From assembly GCF_013201605.1 (NCBI RefSeq), contig NZ_CP053848.1, forward strand, positions 1,488,001 to 1,552,000: 64,000 bases of DNA. The letters are read 5' to 3'. This stretch comes from Campylobacter ornithocola (GTDB lineage: Bacteria > Campylobacterota > Campylobacteria > Campylobacterales > Campylobacteraceae). The number at the start of each line of letters is the position of its first letter. The stretch's first letter is position 1. Shown here piece by piece: positions 51,370 to 61,504 of this stretch. A program made the position numbers and the translations under genes. The notes beneath the pieces were generated by a model. It had not been told where the DNA came from, made no database searches, and saw only the letters and a list, made by a program, of their open reading frames with translations.

Positions 51370-51406
51370 TTTTTTATGACAAAAAGTCATGAAAAAAGGA
51401 TGGATC

Positions 51407-51895
51407 ATGTCAAATGTAGCATTTTTAGATCACCAACAAAGCTTAGGTTTAAAATATACTGATATTTGTCAGAATATTTTTGAAAGAGAAATCTTTACAC
51501 ATATGTTTTTAGAGTGCATCAGTTTTATTTTGCTAGAGGATAAAGCCAAATTAAAATACTTAAAGATTATTAATTCAAAAGAAGAGTTTATTGTTGAGTT
51601 TAAAATTAACAATCAAAAAAAATCTTTTACCATTAATGATAAAAAAAGCTTAAATACAGAATTTAGTGCTAAAAGAATGACTCAAGATGAGTATGAAAGA
51701 GAGATTGCTAGAATTTATCAAATAGAAAGATATTTAAAAACACAAAGTAACCTCCAAAATTTTTCTAGCGAAATTAGCACTACAATGAAAAACCTTTTTA
51801 AAGATATGGATGAGTTTAAAAATCATATCGATATGCTTGAAGCAAAAGAAAACACCCACAATCATTACTTATCAAAAATTTATAATATAGCTTAA
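51407..51895 (+). CDS. Sigma-54-controlled hypothetical protein, probably flagellar
   Basis: 162 residues from ATG 51407 (MSNVAFLDHQQSL); AAAAAAGGA is nine bases upstream, better than for the ATG at 51389. No signal peptide or membrane segment. The N-terminal half mixes helix and strand (LKIINSKEEFIVEFKIN), the C-terminal half is helical and charged (RMTQDEYEREIARIYQIERYL, then FKDMDEFKNHIDMLEA). No family recognised. The promoter suggests a flagellar chaperone, regulator or assembly helper. Confidence 0.85.
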   Translation: MSNVAFLDHQQSLGLKYTDICQNIFEREIFTHMFLECISFILLEDKAKLKYLKIINSKEEFIVEFKINNQKKSFTINDKKSLNTEFSAKRMTQDEYEREIARIYQIERYLKTQSNLQNFSSEISTTMKNLFKDMDEFKNHIDMLEAKENTHNHYLSKIYNIA

Positions 51896-51918
51896 TATTA
51901 ACCAAACTTTGCCGATAA
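51892..51918 (+). promoter_or_regulatory. Sigma-28 promoter
   Basis: TTAA (51892-51895), 15 bases, then GCCGATAA (51911-51918), a perfect copy of the sigma-28 (FliA) -10 element. It overlaps the stop of the preceding gene and lies 31 bases before the ATG of the 59-residue protein. Sigma-28 drives late flagellar genes. Confidence 0.75.
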
Positions 51919-51948
51919 TATTACTAATCCAAACAAAAGGAGTATGTT

Positions 51949-52128
51949 ATGGGCGAAGTTACAAACAATCAAGCAAGTTTAATGCTTAACATTGCAACTA
52001 CTATGATGAAAAAAACCATAGAAGCCAATGAAAATGCAGTAATGCAGGTACTTGAAGGCGTAAATGCAAACCCTGCTCCAACTACTACTCCTGCCAATAG
52101 TTCAGGATTGCTTGACATTTACGCTTAA
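51949..52128 (+). CDS. YjfB-like putative motility protein
   Basis: A 59-residue protein: MGEVTNNQASLMLNIATTMM then KTIEANENAVMQVLEGVNAN and a Pro/Thr-rich tail ending SGLLDIYA. It resembles the short YjfB 'putative motility protein' family. AAAGGAG at 51935-51941 is eight bases before the ATG, a strong ribosome site. There is no signal peptide, so export through the flagellar apparatus is possible. The perfect sigma-28 -10 upstream supports late flagellar expression. Too short for routine gene calling. Confidence 0.8.
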   Translation: MGEVTNNQASLMLNIATTMMKKTIEANENAVMQVLEGVNANPAPTTTPANSSGLLDIYA

Positions 52129-52153
52129 TCTTTTCTCTTCGATTCAGAAATTT

Positions 52154-52169
52154 TGGCATAGCTTTTGCT
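52154..52169 (+). promoter_or_regulatory. Sigma-54 promoter, second of two
   Basis: TGGCATAGCTTTTGCT matches the -24/-12 consensus (TGGCA...TTGC) with the correct ten-base GG-GC spacing. The predicted start at about 52180 leaves a 28-base leader before ATG 52208. It resembles the first site closely. Confidence 0.85.
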
Positions 52170-52207
52170 TTTTGCAAAGTTAAGCAATATTTTTGAAGAG
52201 AAGAGTT

Positions 52208-53353
52208 ATGTTTGTAAATTCTAATGTTAATCCATATCAAAATTTTGCAAATTATCCATTTGCAAAAACTGAACATACAGAAGAAAAAAAAGAAAACACT
52301 AGTATTAAAAGTGATTTACTTGATATCAAAGGTTCTAATCTAGACCATAAAGTAACCTATGCAAGCGAATTTGGTTTTAGGACAAATGAGAAAGGATTTT
52401 TTGAAAAAGATCTTAATAAAACAGCCGCAATACCGCTTGATTATGATATCAATATAAAAAGCATAAGAGAAATTTCAAAGCAGCTTATAAAGCTTGATGA
52501 GAATTTAAACTACAACAAAATAGACTTACCAAGACTTTTAAATACTTATCATAATACATTAAAAACTATCAACCATGAGTTTCAAAATAACGATAATAAT
52601 TTTTTAAGCAAAGCCCAAATTTTAGAATTAAAACAAGGATATAGTTATACTTATGAAGGAAAAATTTTAAAAGTCTATGAAAATACCAAAAGTTTACAAA
52701 ACGCAAAAGAAGCAAATAAAAATTTAAACACCTTAATGCTTGATAACAAAATAGGTGATTTTGCATTTAACACAAGCATTGAAAACACGGCTAGCAATCC
52801 TATCATTAGACCTTATTTAAATAAACAAGGAGAAGTTTCCAAAAGTGGTTTATTGCTAAATTACATTTATCATGATTTAAAAGAGCAAAACCTTAACAAA
52901 GCTAATTTCTTTTTATCGCCTATTGAATTAGATGTTTCTTCTAATGTAAATTTTCAAAAAATTATGAGAGGTGAAATAAGCGCACAAGATTACATTAATG
53001 AAAATAACAAAGAAAAAATGAGTTTTGATTTATATTTGTATATTAATGGAGTAGATAAAAATAATACCTCAGAAGATAAACTTTCAGTTTTTTTTCAACA
53101 ATACATCAACTATCAGCATAGTATCAATATGCAAGAATTTGCAAATTCTAGTTCTATTTACACTCTCTATGGTGAGCAAATTAGTAAAGAAATTGAAATT
53201 TTAAAAGAAGATTTTAACCAAAACAACTCTAATATTGATCTTGAGAAAATCAATACTCAAAAAGAAATTTTAGATACTCAGTTTTTAGAAAATCGCAAAA
53301 AACAAGCAAGTATTAATAAAATTTTACACTCTTATTTAAATGCTATGGCTTAA
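52208..53353 (+). CDS. Sigma-54-controlled hypothetical protein, possible flagellar secretion substrate
   Basis: 381 residues from ATG 52208 (MFVNSNVNPYQNFANYPF); GAAGAGAAGAG precedes it, while the TTG at 52193 is weaker. Asn- and Lys-rich with no signal peptide and no membrane helix. The first ~50 residues are polar and likely disordered, as in flagellar type III substrates. A repeated idea of helices (KSIREISKQLIKLDENLNYN, KAQILELKQGYSYTYEGKIL) follows, and the C-terminus is coiled coil (ISKEIEILKEDFNQNNSN). No family recognised. Confidence 0.85.
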   Translation: MFVNSNVNPYQNFANYPFAKTEHTEEKKENTSIKSDLLDIKGSNLDHKVTYASEFGFRTNEKGFFEKDLNKTAAIPLDYDINIKSIREISKQLIKLDENLNYNKIDLPRLLNTYHNTLKTINHEFQNNDNNFLSKAQILELKQGYSYTYEGKILKVYENTKSLQNAKEANKNLNTLMLDNKIGDFAFNTSIENTASNPIIRPYLNKQGEVSKSGLLLNYIYHDLKEQNLNKANFFLSPIELDVSSNVNFQKIMRGEISAQDYINENNKEKMSFDLYLYINGVDKNNTSEDKLSVFFQQYINYQHSINMQEFANSSSIYTLYGEQISKEIEILKEDFNQNNSNIDLEKINTQKEILDTQFLENRKKQASINKILHSYLNAMA

Positions 53354-53408
53354 ACTTGTGCTAAAATAATAATAAAATTTTTATAAAAGTTAAAAACTTA
53401 CTTGATTT

Positions 53409-53426
53409 AATATTAAATTTAATATT
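53409..53426. repeat. 18-bp perfect palindrome upstream of nifS
   Basis: AATATTAAATTTAATATT is a perfect palindrome ending six bases before the presumed -10 box of nifS, where a -35 would be. It could be an operator for a regulator of iron or Fe-S genes, but the base composition allows chance. Confidence 0.5.
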
Positions 53427-53432
53427 TTAGTG

Positions 53433-53438
53433 TATATT
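53433..53438 (+). promoter_or_regulatory. Likely -10 box of nifS
   Basis: TGTATATT in the 126-base gap after the flagellar gene: TATATT with an upstream TG, 42 bases before the TTG start of nifS. Confidence 0.4.
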
Positions 53439-53464
53439 AATAAAAAAGATAAAAAATATCCTAA

Positions 53465-54658
<1,194 letters not shown>

Positions 54659-54668
54659 AGGATAGAAA

Positions 54669-55640
54669 ATGGCAAAAAATAATTTAATTGGTGGATCAAT
54701 TTGGGATGAATATTCTCAAAAAGTACAAGATAGAATGAACAACCCGCGACATATGGGTGAATTTACACAAGAAGATGCGCAAAAAGCAAATGCAAAACTT
54801 ATAGTAGCAGACTTTGGAGCTGAAAGTTGTGGCGATGCAGTAAGACTTTACTGGTTAGTAGATGAAAAAACCGATAAGATTATTGACGCGAAATTTAAAA
54901 GTTTTGGCTGTGGGACAGCAATAGCAAGTAGCGATACTATGGTTGATCTTTGTATAGGTAAGACCGTAGATGAGGCTGTAAAAATTACAAATTTAGATGT
55001 TGAGCTTGCTATGAGAGACAACCCTGAAACTCCAGCTGTGCCACCTCAAAAAATGCACTGTTCAGTCATGGCTTATGATGTTATTAAACAGGCTGCAGCG
55101 CATTATAAAGGGGTTAATCCTGAAGACTTTGAAGATCAAATCATAGTTTGTGAATGTGCTAGAGTAAGTCTTGGAACCATCAAAGAAGTGATTAAGCTAA
55201 ATAATTTACATACAGTAGAAGAAATCACACAATTTACCAAAGCAGGTGCATTTTGTAAATCCTGTGTCAAACCAGGTGGACATGAGAAAAAAGATTACTA
55301 TCTTGTAGATATTTTGGCTGAAACTAGGGCTGAAATGGAAAGAGAAAGATTAAAAAATCAAAACAAAACCGACATTGCTTTTGATGATATGACTATGGTT
55401 AAGCAATTAAAAGCAGTAGAAGCGGTTTTAGATAGTGATGTACGTCCAATGCTACATGGAGATGGTGGAGATTTAGAAGTAATTGATATACAAAAAAGTG
55501 AAAATAAAAATATAGATGTTTATATACGTTATCTTGGAGCTTGTAGTGGTTGCTCAAGCGGAAGTGGTGCAACCTTATATGCTATAGAAAATATTCTACA
55601 AGAAGAACTTAGTCCAAATATACGCGTTATACCTGTTTAA
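54669..55640 (+). CDS. nifU: Fe-S scaffold protein NifU
   Basis: Full three-domain scaffold of 323 residues. IscU-like domain with C54, C81 and C131; central Fer2_BFD domain with C161, C163, C196 and C199 holding a permanent [2Fe-2S]; C-terminal Nfu-type domain with the C292-x2-C295 pair in GACSGCSSGSG. It forms an operon with nifS. Confidence 0.97.
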   Translation: MAKNNLIGGSIWDEYSQKVQDRMNNPRHMGEFTQEDAQKANAKLIVADFGAESCGDAVRLYWLVDEKTDKIIDAKFKSFGCGTAIASSDTMVDLCIGKTVDEAVKITNLDVELAMRDNPETPAVPPQKMHCSVMAYDVIKQAAAHYKGVNPEDFEDQIIVCECARVSLGTIKEVIKLNNLHTVEEITQFTKAGAFCKSCVKPGGHEKKDYYLVDILAETRAEMERERLKNQNKTDIAFDDMTMVKQLKAVEAVLDSDVRPMLHGDGGDLEVIDIQKSENKNIDVYIRYLGACSGCSSGSGATLYAIENILQEELSPNIRVIPV

Positions 55641-55664
55641 GCAGTTTTTTCTGCTTAAACTTTT
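55635..55664 (+). terminator. Intrinsic terminator of nifSU
   Basis: A perfect 10-bp stem (GTTTAAGCAG with CTGCTTAAAC) and a six-T loop, followed by TTTT. It overlaps the nifU stop and separates nifSU from nhaA1. Confidence 0.8.
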
Positions 55665-55723
55665 AAATTTCAAGCCTTTTTATGTTAAAATAATACATTA
55701 ATAAAAATTTTAAAAGGCTGTTT

Positions 55724-56893
55724 ATGCAAAGACTCCAAACCTTTGTTAAAAGTGAAACTTTTCCTGGTGTTTTACTCATATTTTTTACCGTACTTGCACT
55801 AATTCTACAAAATAGTTCTTTAACGGATCAATATACCAATTTTTTAAATATTCCTTTTGGGTTTCAAGCAGGAAGTTTAGAAATTTTTAAACCTTTGCTT
55901 TTGTGGATTAACGATGGGCTTATTGCGATTTTTTTCTTTGCTATAGGACTTGAATTAAAATACGAGGTAACAAGAGGACAGCTCAACAGCATAAAAGCTA
56001 TGTCTTTACCTGTATTTGCTGCACTTGGTGGCATGATAGTACCTGCTTTAATTTTTGCATTTTTTAATTACAAAGACCCTTTTGCTTTACAAGGTTGGGC
56101 CATACCAACTGCTACTGATGTTGCTTTTGCAGTAGGAATTTTAATGCTTTTAGGCAAAAAAGTACCCACTTCATTAAAATTATTCCTGCTTTCTCTAGCT
56201 ATTTTTGATGATTTAGGCGCAATTATTGTGATTGCTTTGTTTTACACAAGCGAGCTTTCAGTTTTTGCTATGATTGCAGCTTTAGTATGTATTTTAGCAC
56301 TTTATTTGTTAAACCATTTCCATATAACTAAAAAATCTTTTTATATCATCATAGCCATAGTATTTTGGATTAGTATGTTAAAAAGCGGGGTACATGCAAC
56401 TTTAGCAGGTGTGATTACTGCTTTATTTATACCGCTTCAAACAAAGAGTGGAAAATCATTTTTAAAAGAGATTGAACATGACTTGGCTCCCTGGGTAAGT
56501 TATTTTATCTTACCTATTTTTGCTTTTGCAAACGCAGGAGTTGATTTAAAAGATATGGATCCAAGTTTTATGTTTTCATCTGTTAGTTTAGGCATAATTT
56601 TAGGTTTATTTTTAGGTAAACAAATAGGTGTATTTTTATTTTCCTATATTAGCATTAAATTAGGTTTAGCAAAACTTCCACAAAATGTTAATTTTAAGCA
56701 ACTTTATGGAGTTTGCATACTCACAGGTATAGGCTTTACTATGAGCTTTTTTATTGATGGCTTAGCTTATCAAAATAGTGATATTTTCGCATATTCAGAT
56801 AAACTTGCCATATTGGTTGCTTCTTTGTTAAGTGCCATAATTGGATATTTATATCTAAAAATTATTTATGGTTCAAAAAAATATGAAAATTAA
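55724..56893 (+). CDS. nhaA1: Na+/H+ antiporter NhaA, first copy
   Basis: Inner-membrane sodium/proton antiporter, about 12 helices. The conserved [15 protein letters not shown] with D132 and the adjacent pair D162-D163 in [11 protein letters not shown] are the ion-binding acidic residues of NhaA. 389 residues. It overlaps nhaA2 by up to 26 bases and shares a 60-bp identical block with it. Confidence 0.95.
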   Translation: MQRLQTFVKSETFPGVLLIFFTVLALILQNSSLTDQYTNFLNIPFGFQAGSLEIFKPLLLWINDGLIAIFFFAIGLELKYEVTRGQLNSIKAMSLPVFAALGGMIVPALIFAFFNYKDPFALQGWAIPTATDVAFAVGILMLLGKKVPTSLKLFLLSLAIFDDLGAIIVIALFYTSELSVFAMIAALVCILALYLLNHFHITKKSFYIIIAIVFWISMLKSGVHATLAGVITALFIPLQTKSGKSFLKEIEHDLAPWVSYFILPIFAFANAGVDLKDMDPSFMFSSVSLGIILGLFLGKQIGVFLFSYISIKLGLAKLPQNVNFKQLYGVCILTGIGFTMSFFIDGLAYQNSDIFAYSDKLAILVASLLSAIIGYLYLKIIYGSKKYEN

Positions 56894-57125
56894 AAATTTT
56901 CAAAACTATATATCACTTGAAATTTTAGGAGGATTATTGCTTTTAGGAGCAACAATCCTTGCACTTATACTAAAAAATAGTCCATATGGAGATCACTATA
57001 TGGAATTTCTTAGTGTGGAAATGGGTTTAAAAGTTGGGACATGGGAACTTTTTAAGCCATCTTTATTGTGGATTAACGATGGGCTTATTGCGATTTTTTT
57101 CTTTGCTATAGGACTTGAATTAAAA
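55901..57125. repeat. 60-bp identical block shared by nhaA1 and nhaA2
   Basis: Bases 55901-55960 and 57066-57125 are identical over 60 bp, although the surrounding paralogous sequence differs at many silent and replacement sites. The block encodes [18 protein letters not shown]. Such a patch suggests gene conversion between the tandem copies. Confidence 0.85.
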
Positions 57126-58037
57126 AAAGAATTTATTCAAGGAGAATTCAAAACTCTTAGTAATATTACTTTACCTTTAATGGCCGCTATAGGTGGTATA
57201 GTTGTCCCTGCATTAATTTTTTGTGCCATAAATTTTAACGATACTTATGTTTTAAAAGGTTGGGCCATACCAACTGCTACTGATACTGCATTTGCCTTAG
57301 TTATACTTGCTATGCTAAAACAACGCATACCAAGCTCTTTAAAAGTTTTTTTAGTTTCTTTAGCTATTTTTGACGATGTAGGGGCTATTTTAATTATTGC
57401 AATATTCTATACTAGCGAACTCTCTACCTTAGCTTTTTTTGTTGCATTTTGTTGCATAGTAGGTTTATTTATACTTAATCGCTTAGGAAATGAAAGAAAA
57501 TCCTTTTATTATATACTTGGTGCATTGCTTTGGCTTAGTGTTTTAAAAAGTGGAGTACACGCTACTTTAGCAGGTATCATTACCGCTTTATTTATCCCTG
57601 TCCATACAAAAAATAATCATACCTTGTTAGAAGAAATTGAGCATGGATTAAAATTTTGGATTGCTTTTATTATACTCCCTCTTTTTGCTTTTGCAAATGC
57701 TGGAGTAGATCTTTCTAAAATTCAAACCCATATGCTTTTTAGTGGTGTTAGTATAGGTATATTTTTAGGACTTTTCATTGGAAAACAACTAGGGGTTTTT
57801 GGATTTGCATATATGGCGATTAAATTTAAAATTGCAAAATTACCAAAAGATGCAAATTTTAAACAACTTTATGGAGTTTGTATTTTAACTGGTATTGGCT
57901 TTACAATGAGTTTTTTTATAGATGCACTTGCTTATGAAGTAAGTGATATATTTAATTTTGTTGATAATCTTGCAATATTATTAGCTTCGTTAGCTTCTGG
58001 TGTTTTCGGGTATTTTTATTTACGATTTATCAAGTGA
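56868..58037 (+). CDS. nhaA2: Na+/H+ antiporter NhaA, second copy
   Basis: Tandem paralogue with the same motifs ([27 protein letters not shown]). The start is ATG 56868 or 56883 ([11 protein letters not shown]), both inside nhaA1; I keep the first. 389 residues. Two NhaA genes in tandem is also the arrangement I recall for C. jejuni, presumably for different pH or salt ranges. Confidence 0.94.
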   Translation: MVQKNMKIKNFQNYISLEILGGLLLLGATILALILKNSPYGDHYMEFLSVEMGLKVGTWELFKPSLLWINDGLIAIFFFAIGLELKKEFIQGEFKTLSNITLPLMAAIGGIVVPALIFCAINFNDTYVLKGWAIPTATDTAFALVILAMLKQRIPSSLKVFLVSLAIFDDVGAILIIAIFYTSELSTLAFFVAFCCIVGLFILNRLGNERKSFYYILGALLWLSVLKSGVHATLAGIITALFIPVHTKNNHTLLEEIEHGLKFWIAFIILPLFAFANAGVDLSKIQTHMLFSGVSIGIFLGLFIGKQLGVFGFAYMAIKFKIAKLPKDANFKQLYGVCILTGIGFTMSFFIDALAYEVSDIFNFVDNLAILLASLASGVFGYFYLRFIK

Positions 58038-58091
58038 TTAAGTTAATTTTAAAGTAAATAAGGTATAATTTCATTTCTTAAAATTGAAATT

Positions 58092-58166
58092 GGCCCATTC
58101 GTCTAGCGGTTAGGACATCGCCCTTTCACGGCGGTAACACGAGTTCGAGTCTCGTATGGGTCACCA
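58092..58166 (+). tRNA. tRNA-Glu(TTC)
   Basis: 75 nt with encoded CCA. Acceptor GGCCCAT pairs with ATGGGTC; the anticodon loop CTTTCAC gives TTC. It is a single gene on the plus strand with a GNAT gene directly attached. Confidence 0.96.
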
Positions 58167-58197
58167 CTTTCTAGAAATCTCAAATATAAATTATAAC

Positions 58198-58662
58198 ATG
58201 CTACAAGGAAATTTTAATCCATATATTACAAATATATCAGATAAAAAAGATCTATCAACAAAAGCTTCTAAATGGTTTTCTGAAAAATGGGGTATAGATG
58301 AAAAAGTTTATTTTGAAAGCATAGAAAGTAGTTTTAACAGCAAAACTACTCCTCAGTGGTATTTGGCTTTAGATAAAAACATTATTATAGTTGGAGCTGG
58401 GATCATACAAAATGATTTTCACAACAGAAAAGATTTAGAGCCAAATTTATGTGCTTTATATGTTGAAGAAAATTATAGAGGAAACAAAATATCTAGCCAA
58501 TTATTAAAATTTATAAAAAATGATTTGAAAACAAAGAATATAAATAAATTTTACCTACTGATAGAGCTTGTAGGATTTTATGAAAAATATGGTGGAATTT
58601 TTATTGAAAATATTATAGACAATGAAGCTTACTCTTTAAGAGTTTATAAAATAGAATTTTAA
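58198..58662 (+). CDS. GNAT-family N-acetyltransferase
   Basis: About 154 residues from ATG 58198 ([12 protein letters not shown]). An earlier in-frame ATG at 58156 lies inside the tRNA-Glu 3' end and is rejected as a start, though no good ribosome site precedes either. GNAT core: [27 protein letters not shown], the acetyl-CoA loop [16 protein letters not shown] and [15 protein letters not shown]. Substrate unknown. It probably relies on the tRNA transcript. Relatives are common in Firmicutes, so it may be acquired. It overlaps the convergent TRIC gene by 4 bases. Confidence 0.82.
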   Translation: MLQGNFNPYITNISDKKDLSTKASKWFSEKWGIDEKVYFESIESSFNSKTTPQWYLALDKNIIIVGAGIIQNDFHNRKDLEPNLCALYVEENYRGNKISSQLLKFIKNDLKTKNINKFYLLIELVGFYEKYGGIFIENIIDNEAYSLRVYKIEF

Positions 58663-59285
58663 CTTTCTTTATTTTCTCCATCTTTAAAAGAAAATATAGG
58701 CAAACTTAAACCATAATATATTGCCAAAAGCCTTGCTATGGTTCCTACAATCAATGAAGCAAGAATTACCCATAGTTCATCAATACCTAAAATATACAAT
58801 ATATAATACAAAGCTCCTGTTAGTATAGCCACACCTGCATAAATTTCTTTTTGAAATACAAGTGGTATTCTAGCACACAATATATCTCTTAATATCCCAC
58901 CAAATACACCCGTAATCACAGCCGAACTTACAGCTACTATAAAACCATACCCCATTTCTATTGCAATTTGTGCACCTAAGACACTAAAAACAACCAAACC
59001 TATAGCATCTAAAATCAAAAAAAGTTTTTCAAGCTTTATAACATATTTAGCAATTTTTGTTGTAATCATAGCTGCAACACAAATTAAAATCACATATTCA
59101 GGAGTTTTGATCCAAGTTAGTGGATGGTGATCAAGCAATATATCTCTAATCGAACCCCCGCCAATTGCAGTTACCAAAGCTATGAAAATCACACCAAAAA
59201 GATCCATCCTATGACGCCCTGCAGCAATGGCTCCTGTCATAGCATCAACAGTAATTCCAATAATATAAAGTATAGTTAAAAGCAT
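58659..59285 (-). CDS. TRIC/UPF0126-family membrane protein
   Basis: 208 residues, about seven hydrophobic helices in two related halves: [32 protein letters not shown] in the first and [17 protein letters not shown] in the second, each with the GGG/GG-IRD signature. The family forms trimeric cation channels. Inner membrane; physiological role in bacteria not settled. Confidence 0.9.
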   Translation of the reverse strand: MLLTILYIIGITVDAMTGAIAAGRHRMDLFGVIFIALVTAIGGGSIRDILLDHHPLTWIKTPEYVILICVAAMITTKIAKYVIKLEKLFLILDAIGLVVFSVLGAQIAIEMGYGFIVAVSSAVITGVFGGILRDILCARIPLVFQKEIYAGVAILTGALYYILYILGIDELWVILASLIVGTIARLLAIYYGLSLPIFSFKDGENKES

Positions 59286-59291
59286 AATGAG

Positions 59292-59320
59292 TTAAAAAAC
59301 CCTTGTTTAAAACAAGGGTT
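59292..59320 (-). terminator. Intrinsic terminator of the ATP-grasp gene
   Basis: An 11-bp perfect stem (AACCCTTGTTT with AAACAAGGGTT, 59298-59320) and a run of T on the minus strand. It overlaps the stop codon of the gene at 59319 and may also slow read-through into the TRIC gene. Confidence 0.85.
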
Positions 59321-60362
59321 AGTTTTTACTTACGATATCGATGATATTTTGAGCTACTTTTTTAGCAATAGGCTCAACAAATTCAGCAGGAGAAGTAAAT
59401 CCAACACAAGAGCAGTTAATCTCACCTAAAACATATTTATCTTTACCATTTTCATCAGTATCTAAGATAAAATCTGCTGTCCAAATTAAAGGGATATCAT
59501 AATTTCCAAGTTTTGAACGAATTTCAGGTAATGTTGCTAAAAACCAATCTACCAATTCTTGCCAATCTTTTGGCTCATCATATCTGTATTTTGCACCTGA
59601 AAAAAGTGTTGCAGAAAAAGCATCAGCACCTTCTGCAGGCTTTTTATGCACTACATAAATTGGGGTGTGATAAAGCATTAAAATCCTAATTTCACCTTCT
59701 TTGATACGTGGTAAAAAAGTCATATCTACAAGCATACCATTATCACCTACTATATATTGCTCGCAAAAATCCATAAATTCACCAAGTTCTCTTTCTTCTG
59801 TGTGATTATCTTTAGCTTCTGTACATTTTATTTTCGTATTTAATGGCACGCTTGTTGCACCACTTTCAAGCTCATCAATCAACCTTACACGCCAAATTCC
59901 TTCACCTGTTGAACCACGATTTTGCTTTAAAACCCTCTCGCCTTTTGCTAAAGTTTTTGGAAAACTTTCTTTAAAGGTTTTAATATCATAGTACGCATAA
60001 GTATCTTCAGGCACCAAAGCTGTTTTATTAAGCTTAGTTAATGCGTCTTTAGCACCATAGCCTATCATCGCATCAGGATGAGGCATACCTATAACGCCAT
60101 TTGCACAAAGCTTTCTTAGCATATCAAAGTATTCATTTTCTTCTTTTAAATTTCCTGGGTTAATTCTAGAAACATAAGCATCGGCGTTGTTTTTTACATA
60201 TTCATAAATTTCATCTTTTTTTTCTACTTCAAAAAAAATCACCTCAGCATTCCAACCTTGCTCTTTTAGGGCATTTACCATAGGCATAGTATCTTTTCTA
60301 TGACCATCCTCACCTTTATCGCTACCACCTCTGACTTCAAAAAATACAATATTTTTTTTCAT
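59319..60362 (-). CDS. Cj0069-like ATP-grasp-type protein
   Basis: 347 residues. N-terminal Rossmann-like half (NIVFFEVRGGSDKGEDGHRK, DAYVSRINPGNLKEENEYF) and a C-terminal half with ATP-grasp landmarks: VLKQNRGSTGEGIWRVRL, EQYIVGDNGMLVDMTFLPR and PLIWTADFILDTDENGKDKY ending in LGEINCSCVGF, where acidic/Asn residues would bind Mg. It resembles the Cj0069 family of Campylobacter, whose substrate is not known to me. It probably forms an amide or peptide-type bond. Soluble. Confidence 0.85.
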   Translation of the reverse strand: MKKNIVFFEVRGGSDKGEDGHRKDTMPMVNALKEQGWNAEVIFFEVEKKDEIYEYVKNNADAYVSRINPGNLKEENEYFDMLRKLCANGVIGMPHPDAMIGYGAKDALTKLNKTALVPEDTYAYYDIKTFKESFPKTLAKGERVLKQNRGSTGEGIWRVRLIDELESGATSVPLNTKIKCTEAKDNHTEERELGEFMDFCEQYIVGDNGMLVDMTFLPRIKEGEIRILMLYHTPIYVVHKKPAEGADAFSATLFSGAKYRYDEPKDWQELVDWFLATLPEIRSKLGNYDIPLIWTADFILDTDENGKDKYVLGEINCSCVGFTSPAEFVEPIAKKVAQNIIDIVSKN

Positions 60363-60415
60363 ATTACTCCCTTTTTAAAGATATTTTATCATCATACCAA
60401 ATAAGTATTAAATTT

Positions 60416-61504
60416 TTATTTATTTTTTCTATATATATGTTGTAAATTTTGCAAATTTGAGCTTGCATTCAAAAGTAAAACATCAACCATACATATAGCC
60501 ACCATAGCATTTACCACAACACTACCTCTTATACCCACACAAGGATCATGCCTACCTTTTAGTTCATGTATGATATTTTCTCCATATATATTTTGCGTTT
60601 GTTGGGGTAAAAATATAGAAGGAGTTGGTTTGAAATAAGTTTTTATATCAATAAAGTCTCCATTAGAAATTCCACCTAATATCCCTCCACTATGATTACT
60701 TAAAAACACACCATCTTTTAACTCATCATTATTTTGACTTCCATACATATAACTACTTTGAATGCCACTTCCTATTTCTATGGCCTTAACTGCATTTACC
60801 CCCATAATCGCATGAGCAAGTTTAGAATCAAGCTTATCATACAAAGGCTCACCTAAGCCTATGATATGGTTTTTTACCCTAGTAAAAACTCTAGCACCTA
60901 TGCTATTTTTAGCCTTTTTAGCTTTTAAAATTTCATCTTTAAAATCTTGCTCTAAATTTTTATCTAAAGCATAAACTTCACTATTTTTAGCATAATCAAA
61001 ATCAAACTCATCATTGCTAAGTTTGCTATCAATACTTCCTACCCCAAAAACCCCACTCATTATCTCTATATCAAACTCTTTTAAAAGCATACAAGCTATA
61101 GCCCCTGCTATCACTCTTGCTACACTTTCTCTAGCACTAGCTCTTCCGCCACCTCTATAATCTCTAATACCATATTTATGATAATAAGTAAAATCAGCAT
61201 GAGCTGGACGAAACACATCTTTCTCATAATCTTTTGAGCGTGTATTTTCATTATACACTAAAACACTTATAGGGGTTCCTGTTGTATAACCTTCAAAAAT
61301 TCCACTTAAAACCTGAGCTTTATCCTCTTCTTTTCTAGGAGTACTAAATTGATTTTGGCCTGGTTTTCTTCTATCTAACATATCTTGCAAAAAATCAAAG
61401 TCAAACTTAACTCCTGCAGGCATACCATCTACTACACAACCTATGGCTAAACCATGAGATTCACCAAAACTTGTAAATTTAAATCTTACTCCAAAACTAT
61501 TCAT
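60416..61504 (-). CDS. aroC: Chorismate synthase
   Basis: Last step of the shikimate pathway. The start is ATG 61504 ([18 protein letters not shown]) with AGGAAAATT before it; an upstream in-frame ATG inside rnc is not needed. Family signatures: [48 protein letters not shown] and the C-terminal [11 protein letters not shown]. 362 residues. It overlaps the rnc stop (ATGA). Confidence 0.96.
   Translation of the reverse strand: MNSFGVRFKFTSFGESHGLAIGCVVDGMPAGVKFDFDFLQDMLDRRKPGQNQFSTPRKEEDKAQVLSGIFEGYTTGTPISVLVYNENTRSKDYEKDVFRPAHADFTYYHKYGIRDYRGGGRASARESVARVIAGAIACMLLKEFDIEIMSGVFGVGSIDSKLSNDEFDFDYAKNSEVYALDKNLEQDFKDEILKAKKAKNSIGARVFTRVKNHIIGLGEPLYDKLDSKLAHAIMGVNAVKAIEIGSGIQSSYMYGSQNNDELKDGVFLSNHSGGILGGISNGDFIDIKTYFKPTPSIFLPQQTQNIYGENIIHELKGRHDPCVGIRGSVVVNAMVAICMVDVLLLNASSNLQNLQHIYRKNK

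Noticed and set aside
58156-58197. Upstream ATG giving a 14-residue longer GNAT protein
   Set aside because: It begins inside the tRNA-Glu acceptor end, and the added residues are not part of the GNAT fold.
58162-58662. Attachment-site duplication of the tRNA-Glu 3' end
   Set aside because: No copy of the tRNA end was found downstream of the GNAT gene, so site-specific integration is not supported.
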